Source: Nymphaea colorata
Lineage: Eukaryota; Streptophyta; Magnoliopsida; Nymphaeales; Nymphaeaceae
Direction: 5' to 3'
Length of the DNA stretch: 64,000 bases
Assembly: GCF_008831285.2 (NCBI RefSeq)
Contig: NC_045141.1
Location: 8,851,353 to 8,915,352 of the forward strand
Below the pieces are notes generated by a model, which saw only the letters and a list, made by a program, of their open reading frames with translations, was not told the DNA's origin and made no database searches. Below are positions 30,441 through 41,147 of this stretch, piece after piece. Positions within the stretch are counted from its first letter, which is position 1. Each line of letters opens with the position of its first letter. The position numbers and the translations under genes were made by a program.

Positions 30441-31905
30441 TACATATCTTCAGCTTCTTTGGGAAGAGGAAGTGCCAAAAAGAGACCAAATCTTCTGTAG
30501 CACCGATCCCTTCGCTTAGGAATAAAGTACATATGATAAAAATGAAATGTGAGATGAGAAGCAGATCCCCTCCAGTCCATTTGAAGTGCAGCAGGTACTA
30601 CTATTTCATGAAGCCCTGCTCTGGAAAAGTCATCTACATGTAGCATCATGGTCATTCAAAAGAACCAACTAAAGTAACAAGAGAAAGAGCTTAATGGACA
30701 TAAAAAGAACCTGTACCCCTAGAATTCACAAGCTTATCATGTGGATTTTCTGAAAATATTTCAATCTCATCCTTTTGCGTTGGCAAAAGATGGTCCATCA
30801 GGGAACCTAACTCATACAGCTTCTTGCATGCTAGAAGAGAAGCGGCTCTTTTTGCATCCTCTTTTGAAGCACATGATGGCCCCTCAACACAATGAATGGG
30901 GGCATTGGAAGGGAGAACCACATGACAAGTGACACCATCCAAATCATCAAAATAAATGAACTCTGGGGCAGGATTAAAGTATCTGCGCATACCAGGAAAA
31001 AGAGAGCCTGAGAAGCTAAATAAGGATCATTCAGACAGATAAGCTTGCGCATACCTAGATAAGAAAACATGGAGGAATTTAAAAAAGAAAAAAGCAAACC
31101 CATACTCATCATGTGGGAGTCTTGAACAATAGTGATGCAATAAAGACACACTGCATGCAGTACTAATGGAAGCACCAGTCTTTTCGACTTTATAAATTGA
31201 ATCTTTTGTGGCATCAAAAGTCTCATCAGATGTCCTGCTCAAAATTTCATTGTTCATATGTTTTTCACTAGAAATGAAATCATTGACCAGATTTAGCTCA
31301 TGGATATTGTTCCTACATCAGATGACAAAATTTATAATGTAAGCCAAAAGAAAAAGAGACTTAATACAACAGAAAAGAGAAAATTAAGGGTATGTTTTAA
31401 TAGCAGTAAGAAAGGTCTCAAACAGCATATCCCATGACCTTTTGTTATCGCTTTTCTTTGCACGCTTAAGAGTGTGACAGAAATTCTGGAAGAGGGTGCA
31501 GTGTCAGATGAGCCATAAAAGAAAAATCAGAGGAGATGGTGAAGAGTGTTTCCATGTCAAAATGTGGAGGGGATCCTCAAGACAGAAGGTTTGTCTCAGA
31601 CCATTTATTCCAACATTCAGACATGCCCTGAGTTCCATGTAAGAACACTTGGATCCCGCAGGAAGAAAACAAATGGAGCTTTACCTCTCTACTATGCGAG
31701 CATGACCTCTGGATTGTATATAGCTGGCCACTGTTGATGGAAAGTCAAAGCAGATGAGACAGCATGATTGAATATCAAGGCCTGTAAAACAGCAAAGAAA
31801 CATAAATACAAAAAGCTGTGTTAAGAAGATAATGAAAGTCTTGATGTATTTTTTTTCCTCGAAGATGCACTCACAACCAGAATCAGTGTAACATAGTATG
31901 ACCAC
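30441..31905 (-). pseudogene. Dicer-like gene fragment (DCL4-like by eye)
   Basis: Dicer-like proteins cut double-stranded RNA into small interfering RNAs. Minus-strand exons in order: 31905-31681, end of helicase domain (GLDIQSCCL, then PSTVASYIQSRGHARI, equivalent to motif VI QSRGRARM with Arg to His); about 31316-31100 (TGASISTACSVSLLHHYCSR); about 30985-30700, the DUF283 dimerisation fold (FDDLDGVTCHVVLPSNAPIH, then LLACKKLYELGSLMDHLLP); and about 30650-30441 (HEIVVPAALQMDWRG, then CYRRFGLFLALPLPKEAEDM), where copia sequence replaces the rest. PAZ, both RNase III domains and the N-terminal helicase half are absent. DCL4 is my best guess at subfamily. Confidence 0.8.
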
Positions 31906-32094
31906 ATTTTGTTGAAGTTATTAAAACCTAAGATGTCAAAATTCGTGAGTCAGACACAGTCAGTCAAGGGGCTAAAAACACTAGTCATGACTAATCGGGA
32001 TTAGTTGGTTTACTAAAATAAAATCAATAAGGTGTAGAAGCACAATATTTGGTGTGCCAAAAGTAATATAAGGCAAAATATTATAATTCATAAA

Positions 32095-32390
32095 AACGTA
32101 CCTTTCTGTGTGTGTGTGTGTGTGTGTGAGTGAGTATTGGGAAATTTGAACTGATGATAACAAAACCAAATAGATACACAGGCATGTGCACAAATCAATA
32201 AAGAAAAACTATAAATGCACACAGTGACACAATATCTGCTTCCCAAGACAACTGATAGTTGTAGATCACAGACTGATCAAAAGGCATTATATAAGAAAAT
32301 TTTGAGAGTTGATTAGTAATAGTAATCATAATAATAATAAGCATAAGGAGGAGGAGGCTACACACACACACATAGTGAGAGAAAGAGAGG

Positions 32391-32456
<66 letters not shown>

Positions 32457-32470
32457 GGAAGAAAGAAGAA
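32095..32470. repeat. (TG)n and long (AG)n microsatellites
   Basis: A (tg)n run at about 32107-32130 and an uninterrupted (ga)n run of roughly 28 units at about 32396-32452, flanked by other purine-rich DNA. Confidence 0.93.
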
Positions 32471-32474
32471 GAAT

Positions 32475-33067
32475 GTCCAAGTCAACCAACAAGTCCTCAA
32501 TCTATGCACTGGCAATTTGGAGGCCAGGGACTAGTTGGTGGACTAACAACCAAATCTTGCTAGTTTAACAGTATAGAATCATAGATTAAAACAAAAAAAT
32601 CAATCAAAAACTAAAGAGAGAAGAACAATGAATAAGTTTGTCCATCATTCCATTTTCCTTATCTTTTGAAACATAAGCCCGTAGAAATAAAAATATGTAG
32701 TTGCTAAATCCTCATCCTACACTTATCATCTCTTTGTCCAACAAAAATGAGGTGTGTAATGATACATCATAGGATGCCCTAAAGTTTGCACATGCATGAT
32801 CGGTCTAAAAATGTGTTACATAGAAATATGACTGATGCAATTGTATTGAAACAGCAACAGCAGATGGAAACTAGATCAACACGTATCTAGAATGAAAAGT
32901 TGGATCTCAATAATCAAGAAACACAGGAGCTACTCCAAGGTCTAAAAACAAAGCTCCCAGAGTAACAGAGACGAAAAACCATTAAAAGAAAATCAAACTA
33001 CAAAAGCTTAGAAAGTTAGAATGCAAAGGCTCAGCCTCAATATATGGGAAAGGTGCTAGATGTGGAG
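32475..33067. other. Noncoding DNA
   Basis: AT-rich sequence without recognisable coding or repeat structure, between the GA microsatellite and the MITE at 33068. Confidence 0.4.
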
Positions 33068-33251
33068 CTAAGTCACATGGGTGTTTAGAAATGGCCCCTG
33101 CACCATGTCAAAGAGAGGGGTGTGCATATGCAACCACAAGTGCAACCCCGACTGGGCACTAGATGCAGTCAACACAGTTCGCTGCAGTCTGCTGCACCCA
33201 GACCACCATTGTCCCTTTTTAGGTGTGGTTTGTCCTGCCTTTTTTCCCTCT

Positions 33252-33308
<57 letters not shown>

Positions 33309-33623
33309 TTTCTCACATTATTGTTGTCCTTAAAAAGAAGAGTACAGAGGTGTCTCTCTTTTAAAAGATACACCAACAAGACAACCTGCCACAAGTACTG
33401 ATAGGGTGCATCATTTTTAAAAGTATTAGTGCTTCTTTAAAAAAAACCTCTAAAATGATGACCAGGGTATTTATTTTTTAAAAGAAGGTTGCCTAAAATT
33501 TTAAGAAAGAAAACATTGTAAAAATAAAACTACGAAATAATTATTTAACTATATATATATACACACACACACGCATATACCCCATCGACACACTCAGACC
33601 CTGCCTGCACACATGTGACATAG
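33068..33623. mobile_element. MITE, CTATGTCAC family, 556 bp
   Basis: Ends ctaagtcacatgggtgt (left) and the inverse acacatgtgacatag (right) form an imperfect terminal inverted repeat like those of 40196-40542 and 55897-56543. The flanking octamers atgtggag and ttgttgag agree at 6 of 8 positions, consistent with an aged 8-bp target duplication. Inside is a (ct)n(at)n microsatellite at about 33252-33306. No coding capacity. Confidence 0.65.
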
Positions 33624-35440
33624 TTGTTGAGCTAGTCCCAACCACAGGACTTCAAGCTGTGCGGCTAGCCAATTAATAGCTCCAGACACCATTTAATGGC
33701 TGACATGGTAAACAGAAAAAGCAAAAAATAAAGAAACAGTACATAAAAAGGAATCAACAAAGAAAAACAATGGTATACCTATAGATACAAATTAGCTAAC
33801 ATGCATATATACGATAAAATGTACATATGTGTACACAAAACCTTCATATAACATCATAATAATTATTGATACATGCAGTGAATTACTCCTTATTAAACAG
33901 TGAATGACAGACATATAAGCACTTAAGAGGCTTGAAAGTTGAAAGTTTAAGAACTAAATAAATTTCAATAACACATAATAATACAAGGAAGTGATTGATC
34001 TCAGATCAGAATGCAAAATATCACAAATCAGTCTTGCAAATACGAAGAAAAAAAGATAATCCTTTTTGGAATTTGCTTAAATGCACACAATTACATGTTG
34101 AACAATAAGATACACAATGCAACCAGAATTAGACATTGACCATCATCCCAGAACATCAATAAGTGGCTAGACAATCTGGATGAATTTTAATGCGACGACA
34201 TGAATCCTTGTTGTTTAGCATCCGAACCTTTTGAAAATGTGTCACATCGGTACATTTATACCTTTTCCAACTAAGTTACACAGCTGCATTCAAATAAAAA
34301 GGTTACAGGTTCTTGTTTTTGCCACACTTCTTTAAGACATTCATCTCAGAGAAAGCATAATCAGATAACTGACAGACTGCATTTCACAAAAACAAGTAAC
34401 AGAAAGGAAAAGAAAATTTCTTAATTGTTTTCGCATGGTAATTATTATATGCATATTTTTGCAAATTCCTACATCCAACACAAAAAACCAGTACTATGAT
34501 CAACTAGCTAATTTTCACTTATGAAGACAATGCCTAAGAAAGAGTAAGCATCACATTTCAAGAGATCAACATTTATTAACACAAGTAGACATGCTCAGAG
34601 AAAAGAACAACCATGGTGGAAACATAAATCAAATTTACATACCTATAACTTGAAAGGATTGCAATGAGAACCAATAGTTTGTTTGAGAAAATGGTTCCCG
34701 TTCTTCTAATACCTCTGGCAGAAAGGCCTCAGGTTGATCACCAGCTGTCATATGACCAGAAGAAAGAAGAGGAAGGATTAGAATCCCATGCAAAATACAG
34801 GAGTTAGACATGCAGATATTCAAATTTGTTCAGCGATTTTTACCCACAATGCACACATAGGTTACTAATAATATAATCTTAAAGTATTAAACGTATAGAT
34901 AGATGTATTGCTGAAATGGAGACTAGGAAGCCAAAAGTGAGATCCCAAGTTCAGTGTAAGCATTCTTTGTTACTGGAATTGACTTCAGTGACTCAAACAT
35001 CTCAAAATAAGCAGGCTATAGGTATCATACTGTTTATTCCTTTGTTAGAAATGCTCTTGATTTTTTAACTTCATACAGGAAGAAACCAGAGTTGAGAAAG
35101 GTCAGCTTTCCTACTGTTCTCAGGAAGCAAAAAAAATGAGATCCTTTTTGTTGTATCAAACATGAGATGCAAAATAGAAAGCACATTAGATTTTAGAGAT
35201 AAAAAGTAGACCCTATCAGCATTATTTATTTTATACAGTTCTTTAATGTCAATAAGAAGTGCCAGTGTTAAGCAGATGCCATTGACTTTGATCTAACTGG
35301 ATCCAGTCTAAATTCATAGCCACATGCCATCCAGATCCACACATCCTTATGTACTGCATTTCGACATATTTTCTGTTAGTTGAACATATTTTAATGAGAA
35401 TTATGGCATTGACTTATTTCTGACAGAAGTGACTGATGCG
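33624..35440. other. Noncoding DNA
   Basis: About 1.8 kb, AT-rich. Near 34660-34770 (minus) there is a short open stretch flanked by AG and GT, beginning AGDQPEAFLPEVLEE, which might be one exon of the neighbouring Dicer-like fragment or of something else. I could not place it and nothing else stands out. Confidence 0.4.
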
Positions 35441-35449
35441 TCCTGCCTA

Positions 35450-38420
35450 GCTGCTCAAATCTCACCAAGATGCAATCGCTTCCCAAGATCTATTGAGAAC
35501 TAACAAGCCAAGGAGGTTAAAAGAATAGGGAATACAAAATTCGATCCCAAGTCGGACACAACCCGACTGAATATATCCCTTAGGACCGAAATACAAGTGG
35601 AATGTCCCTCCCAAATTTTCAACCTACTACAATCAAGAGTGGGGATGTGAGGCTTTACAAGCGTTCTCGATACAATTTTGAACTCTCCCTCACTCAACAA
35701 TCATTCATCCATGCCAAACCATTCATGCAATCCGTAGAATGAGCAATCCACACCCTTCGTCCTAGGTAAGTCCAACATCTTGGGAATGTGTCCTCGGCTA
35801 AACGAGCTTTAGAGGATTCCCTACAACTGCAAACACGAAGGTTGGCTGGAAACAGAATGCACCCTCCCACGCAACTATAGGGGGGTTCAGATGTACCTTG
35901 TTGGAGCTAGTCCAGCACTCACCAAGGAAGAAGGCCAATACAATCCTTGGTATTCAGCACTTCTCCACAGGCTCAGATCTTGCGCACAGCAAGATGGTGA
36001 TCTCCAGTTGAGCCCTCCTCTCCGAAGCACCACAGCTCGCAAGGAAATACAGCAGATCACAGTCGCATCAAATCAAAAGTACAGGAAGCTAGTAAGTTCT
36101 GCACTTCACCGGATTACAGTAGAAACCCCTATTTTGAGTGAACCAGGAGGTAGCAGACGCTGGATAGACGCCAGCGCTCGTCCCTTCAATGGTCAGCTCC
36201 ACAGCAGCTCACGTCTTCCTGCTGATCAGTCTCTCCTCGCTTGTTCAGTTCTGTGACAGCAGCTTACAGAAGCACAAAAAAACAGTAGGCAATGGTACAA
36301 TGATAATGAGAGAACTCAGAAGGTTTAGGAGCGTCACCAAGGATCGATTGAACCCCTGTTAAGTGATGAATTAGGGAAAACAGGTGCCCCGTTCAGAGCC
36401 GGCACAATGCTCTTCAAAAATGCAGGTCCAGCTCAAGAACAGGTTGCAGCGGCGACTTACATCAATGGATTTGATGTTGCAAATGAACCAGCCAATAAAG
36501 CAGATGTATATCTTGCAATTAATCATGATTCAAGGTCATGGAGAATGCACGGTTTAACCCAAATCTCTGGTTTCACGCAAATCTAAGATAGAAATTGGGG
36601 AAACTGGCGAGAATCGCTCTCGAGGTGTGAAGCCAGCTTCCAGAACAGTGCTCTTTCAAAAAATCATATCTCCTCATCCAGATGTCCTAAATCATGAAAA
36701 TTGGTCTAGAGGAAGCTGAAATATGGAGGGATAGACGCTCCAAAATCCAGCTCCAAAGTCACTTCCAACAACTAACTCGTTGAACTGAAAGTTGCGCTTA
36801 TTTCTGCCTAAAACAGCTTGTCTCAGATGCTCAAGCTGAGATAGAAGTCGATCTCCTTCAAAAATTCATATCTTCGCATCCAAAGCTTCTAAAATAGTGA
36901 AAATTGGTATGAATGAAGCTAATTACTCGAGGATTAGCCCAAAGATGCGCCTGATTCTGCCTGAAATAGTCTGTCGTAGGGCTCAGGCAACGTCTGGAGT
37001 CAGTCACCTTCAAAAATTCACCAAAATTCAACCGTAGCTCGGATTGAGCTGAAATTTGGACCAGTGATAGCTAAGATTCTGATGAAAGAATGCCCAAAAA
37101 TTAAGCTTCAAAGAAGCATCCAAAAGGTGAGTCGTTGAGGATTGAAATCATCCTATTTCTGATGTGCTCAGAACTGCGCCGCCTAATTCCGCGATCCGCT
37201 GCCGTGATTCCGATCATTCCGGTGAGCTATCCAAAACAGCTCGGATTCTCCTCAAACTTCATCAGAATGTTCTTCCATTAGTTACGAAGACAACTGAGCT
37301 ACTCTCAAATTCAGATCTTGCTCAGATCATGGGAATTCACAGATTAACAGAAATTTCTGTCACTACGCCTGTACAGAATTCATCCTCTGTTCTTCCTCTT
37401 CAATCATCCAATTCCTCAACAGATTTCACTCTGTTGTTTTCACAATTAATCCACAACAATTAGATACAGAATGCGGCAGAAGAACTGATCTCAACAAGAA
37501 TTAAAGGCGATCTAAGTCGTTCGTTAGGCGATCCGCCTGAAATCGTGCTCGCCCGATCTCGTCAGCACTTCATTTCTTCTTCAGATCCTTCGATCTCAGT
37601 CAGATCAGACCGATCTATTCCTCTCGTTAGATGAGTTAAACTCAAATCGATCAGAACGTCAGCATCCTCTCCACTTCTGATCGGGTAACAGGAAGATCTC
37701 CGGTAGAATCTCCACGGAGTTAGGATTCTTACCGGCTGAAGATGTTCCTCCGGCTGTCATGCAACAGATCTGAGAGGCTCTCGGTGATCAGCGTCCATGC
37801 TCCTCCATCGAGCTCACAGTCCTCCACCCTGGCCTCTAGATGTCCCGGTGATGGAAGACATCTGCACCTTGGTCAGAATCGCACATCTGCTCAAGATCCA
37901 TCGCCTGCATTTCCGGTAGAGTTCCCAGTTCCTTCCTCTGGTTCTGCAGTTGTTCTTCTTTTCCAGCGAGGTTCCTCCGCTGCGAAGTTTTGGCGCCACA
38001 CCTAAGCAGCTCAAACACTCCACGCGGGAGAGAAAAGGGGTCTTTTCATTGATTCAATTTCATAATATATAATCTTTGGCAGTCTCCAGTTTATATACTA
38101 CTGGACTTTCTCGGGTGCCATCCGCTGTCTCGGACTGAGACAAGTACAAAACCTGTAATGACTCAACAAAATAGAAAACACTGACAATGACTCGGTCTGG
38201 GCTTGAACCCAGCCGCGACGTGCTCAGGTTAGCCTGAGCTCTTGCTAGCTAAACCTGATCCTGACGCACATTGTGTTGAGCCCAGTCCGACTCAGCTCCT
38301 TTCAGCTGACGCAGTCTTCTTCAGTCCGAACTATCCATCTCTGACTTCGTCCCTAATCTGCTGCTGCTGGCCCATTGTGTGCTTATCCCTTGGCATCGTC
38401 GGCTATACGTACGCATAATA
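35450..38420 (-). repeat. Long LTR-like noncoding block beside the Ty3 chromovirus
   Basis: About 3 kb, less AT-rich than its surroundings, with no coding frame that makes sense. On the minus strand it starts right after the stop of the chromodomain protein, has a TATA box (tatataaa, 38089-38096) about 330 bases in, and continues without a detectable element end. Inside are at least three imperfect repeats near 36655, 36855 and 37005, built around ttcaaaaattcatatc, catccagatgtcctaaa and gaaaattgg. It may be a long 3' LTR of the neighbouring element, possibly with extra material. Its boundaries are not resolved. Confidence 0.45.
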
Positions 38421-38423
38421 CCC

Positions 38424-40132
38424 CTACTCTGTGATAGCCCCTATGCTTATGTCCGCGTTCCCATTGGTGTGCATCAACTCCACCCTCCTCGAACTGAGCT
38501 TGTCCCCAAGTCGTACATGAGGAAAACGTTGTACTAATTCCTCTAATACTTCCCATGGAGTTCCTCTGTCCTGCCCCTCCCATTCCACCAGCACCTCTGA
38601 TCTTTGTTGGCCTCCATGCTCTACCTGTCTGTCGCGTAATAGTCGTTGGGGAACTGGTTGCTGCCCTGTCATGTCCTCAATCTGATTCGGTAAGTCTCCA
38701 TAATGCGGTTTCAGTCTTGACACATGGAAGACTGGGTGTACCTTTGCCTCAGCCGGTAAGGCTAGCATATAAGCAGCTTTCCCTATCCGTTGGATTACCT
38801 TGAAGGGTCCATAGTATTTTGGTAACAATTTGGAATAGGCTGACCATGAGTGAACGTTGCCTCATAGCCAATCTTTTCAGCCAAACGTAGTCGCCGACTG
38901 AATATTCTCTATCTTTCCGACCCTTATTGTAACTTGACTCATTCGGTCTTGAGCTTTAACCATGTTCTTCTAAGAGAGTCCACAATTTCATTTTGGTTGT
39001 GTAATTCACAGTCAACCATATCATCACTCGTCATGCCTTCCTCATAGTGTGGTATGGAAGGAGGTGGATACCCATAGAGAGCCTCATATGGACTGATCCC
39101 AATAGTAGAGTGAGTGCTGGAATTGGACCATTCAGCCCAAGCAAGAGGTCTAACCCAAGTCGTTGGTCTTTCTCCCGTGAAGCATCGCAAGTACGTTTCC
39201 AATGTCCTATTAACAACTTCACTTTGTCCATCCGTTTGAGGATGATGGGCAGTGCTGTAGTGAATCTTCGTACCAGCCAGCCTCATCAACTCCTTCGAAA
39301 AATTACTCAAAAAAATAGAGTCACGATCGCATACTATGGTATGAGGTATACCATGCAATTTTCCCACATAATCTTGATAAACCTTGGCCACTATCGGTCC
39401 ATTGTAATGACGAGGAAGAGAGGCGAAATGGCTATATTTTGTTAGCCTATCGACCACAACCATAACCACTTCTTTGCCTTCAGCCCTAGGTAGAGTCTCT
39501 ATAAAGTCCATGGATATATCAACCCATGGCTGTTGTGGAATAGGCAATGGACATATCAACCCATGGCTGTTGCGGAATAGGCAATGGACATAAGTGCCCG
39601 GGCGGTTTTACAGATTCACTCTTCTCCCTTTGACAAATTTGGCATCACTGAATATAGGCTCATATCTCAGTCTTCATGCCTTCCACCAGAATTGGCTTTT
39701 GACTCGTGCTAGAGTATTGGCCACTCCTTCATGCCCAACTGTCAGATGTCATGAAAGTGTTGTATTAGCTCTCAGGTAAGCTCGGACTGTTTTGGTATGA
39801 CTGCCTTACCCTTTCGACATAGTATGCTGCCCTTAACTGAATAATGTGGGATAGAATCTGCCTTTTGTTTTAATGTTGCTTTCAGCAATCTAAGATTCTC
39901 AACCAAGTCCTGCTCAAGTGCAATCCTTTCCCATAGGTTTGTGCTAATCACGGATAATGTCATCAAGTTTTCGCCCACCCGTGATAGTGAATCGGTTGCG
40001 GTATTGTCCAGCCCCTTCTTGTATTCTACTACAAATCACACACCATGAGTTTGACAAGCCAACGTTGCTGGATCGAGTGCTCACTCTTTGGTTCATAAGG
40101 TACTTGAGACTGTTATGGTATGTCCGGACCAC
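38424..40132 (-). mobile_element. Ty3/gypsy chromovirus remnant: RNaseH end, integrase, chromodomain
   Basis: Minus strand, in order. End of RNaseH at 40132-39957 (HNSLKYLMNQRVST). Spacer and integrase zinc-binding part at about 39978-39640, broken by frameshifts. Integrase core at 39559-38939 with all three catalytic acids in context: VVVDRLTKYSHF, CDRDSIFLSNF and DGQSEVVNRTLETY. C-terminal region at 38828-38424 (LPKYYGPFKVIQRIGKAAY, then HPVFHVSRLKPH) ending in a chromodomain (EVLVEWEGQDRGTPWEVLEE). Chromodomains target integration to marked heterochromatin. A direct duplication of about 52 bases (gacatatcaacccatggctg and following) lies at 39500-39590. Gag, protease and RT are gone; plastid-derived DNA begins exactly where RNaseH breaks off. 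Confidence 0.88.
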
Positions 40133-40133
40133 A

Positions 40134-40195
40134 TGCGGTGAAGGTAACGACTTTAGGCATGGCCAGCTCCCAGTGTGAAGGGCGGTGTGTACAAG
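40134..40195 (-). pseudogene. Plastid 16S rRNA fragment in nuclear DNA, left half
   Basis: Reads antisense to the 3' region of plastid 16S rRNA: tgcggtgaaggtaacgac, then ggcatggccagctccca, then gggcggtgtgtacaag. The last stretch is the near-universal site of the 1391-1407 region of bacterial-type 16S. The differences recalled (for example cttcggg to ctttagg) are C-to-T or G-to-A at CpG, as expected of an old methylated nuclear copy. It continues beyond a MITE at 40543. Confidence 0.9.
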
Positions 40196-40542
40196 CTATG
40201 TCACACAGACTCTTCAAAAAAGGGGCCAACCCGTGTTGACACGACGCTGGTGCTGGTGCAACTCTGACACGCACCCCAACCACATCTTTTTTTTGCATCG
40301 CACCCCAACCACATCTTTTTTTATGCAAGTTCAAAATAGTTCACTTTTTTTTCTTCTCCCTGTCCCTTTCTTTCTTTATGATAGTAATAAAAGTAAAAAG
40401 AAAGTACAGATTAAACTAAGAAATAAGCTACAATTATATATATTATGAATACATACATATATATATATATACACCCTCGCCGCACCCTGGAACCCAAATT
40501 TTTTGGATACGTCGCACCAGCACCCGCACTCATGTGACATAG
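40196..40542. mobile_element. MITE, CTATGTCAC family, 347 bp, inside plastid-derived DNA
   Basis: Left end ctatgtcac and right end gtgacatag are exact inverse complements, and further inside ggtgctggtgc mirrors gcaccagcac. The flanks are tgtacaag (40188-40195) and tgtacagg (40543-40550), one base short or different from an exact 8-bp duplication. Because the host is conserved 16S rRNA, the pre-insertion sequence (gtgtacaaggcccggg) is known and confirms the boundaries. It contains an AT microsatellite and no gene. A truncated relative lies at 45457-45765. Confidence 0.9.
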
Positions 40543-40610
40543 TGTACAGGCCCGGGAATGAATTTACCACTGTATGGCTGACCAGCGATTCTAGCTTCAT
40601 GCAGGCAAGT
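40543..40610 (-). pseudogene. Plastid 16S rRNA fragment in nuclear DNA, right half
   Basis: Continues the antisense 16S after the MITE: ggcccgggaatgaattta, then ctgtatggctgaccagcg, then ttcatgcaggcaagt. It matches plastid rather than mitochondrial 16S, has several CpG-type transitions, and has lost about 10 bases between the two gcgatt words that flank the gap in the organelle gene. Homology stops at about 40610. Confidence 0.9.
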
Positions 40611-40884
40611 CCTCATTCATAATTGGGCACGGGATAAATGGACATCATAAAACTAATGTCGGACCTTGCACATTTACTATACGTTAACACTCGCTCAATT
40701 AGTCAAGAACTGGTTCCTCCCTTATGTTTCTAAACAAATTTCTTCTCAAGGATCGTTATAATTTGATTTACATAACTAAACGAAAAAGGCTTTTGATTAA
40801 ATAACAAAACCATCAGGCTTCAGCCTTATCCAGAGTACATCGCTAGCCTAAACCAAAGGTTGACACACAATGGCAAGATAATAT
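40611..40884. other. Noncoding DNA
   Basis: Short AT-rich spacer between the plastid fragment and the copia LTR. Nothing recognised. Confidence 0.4.
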
Positions 40885-41135
40885 TGTTGAAAGTGTTAGA
40901 TGTTCTCGGGATCGTGTCAGGATCCATACCCGATCCATCGTGTAGCCCTTGTTGGGCCTTACTTAAGGATTGTAACCCTAATCTTGAGAGAGTTAATGAA
41001 ATCTTGAGAGAGAGAGTCTGGTTGCTAGTAGGCACCAGTTCCTCCTCATCCATGGTTTTTTTCTCTTGTTGTGGGTTTTCCATGTTACATCGTGTTCATC
41101 ATATTCTTTTTTCCTATATCTCGTGTTTCTCTACA
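40885..41135 (+). repeat. 5' LTR of second plus-strand Ty1/copia element
   Basis: A short LTR of about 251 bp, from tgttgaaagtgttag to ctctaca, directly followed by a primer-binding site. It contains a duplicated aatcttgagagagtt-like phrase at about 40980-41010. No matching 3' LTR exists downstream in the window. Confidence 0.8.
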
Positions 41136-41147
41136 TGGTATCAGAGC
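41136..41147 (+). promoter_or_regulatory. Primer-binding site (initiator tRNA-Met)
   Basis: Exact tggtatcagagc adjoining the LTR end. Confidence 0.93.

Noticed and set aside
34655-34770. Extra exon of the Dicer-like gene
   Set aside because: The short open stretch has no recognised Dicer motif and lies upstream of the helicase exon where it would not fit by order; left unassigned.
37985-38005. tggcgcca-type sequence as a retroelement primer-binding site
   Set aside because: It reads tggcgccaaaac, which does not continue as any tRNA 3' end I know, and no gag follows.
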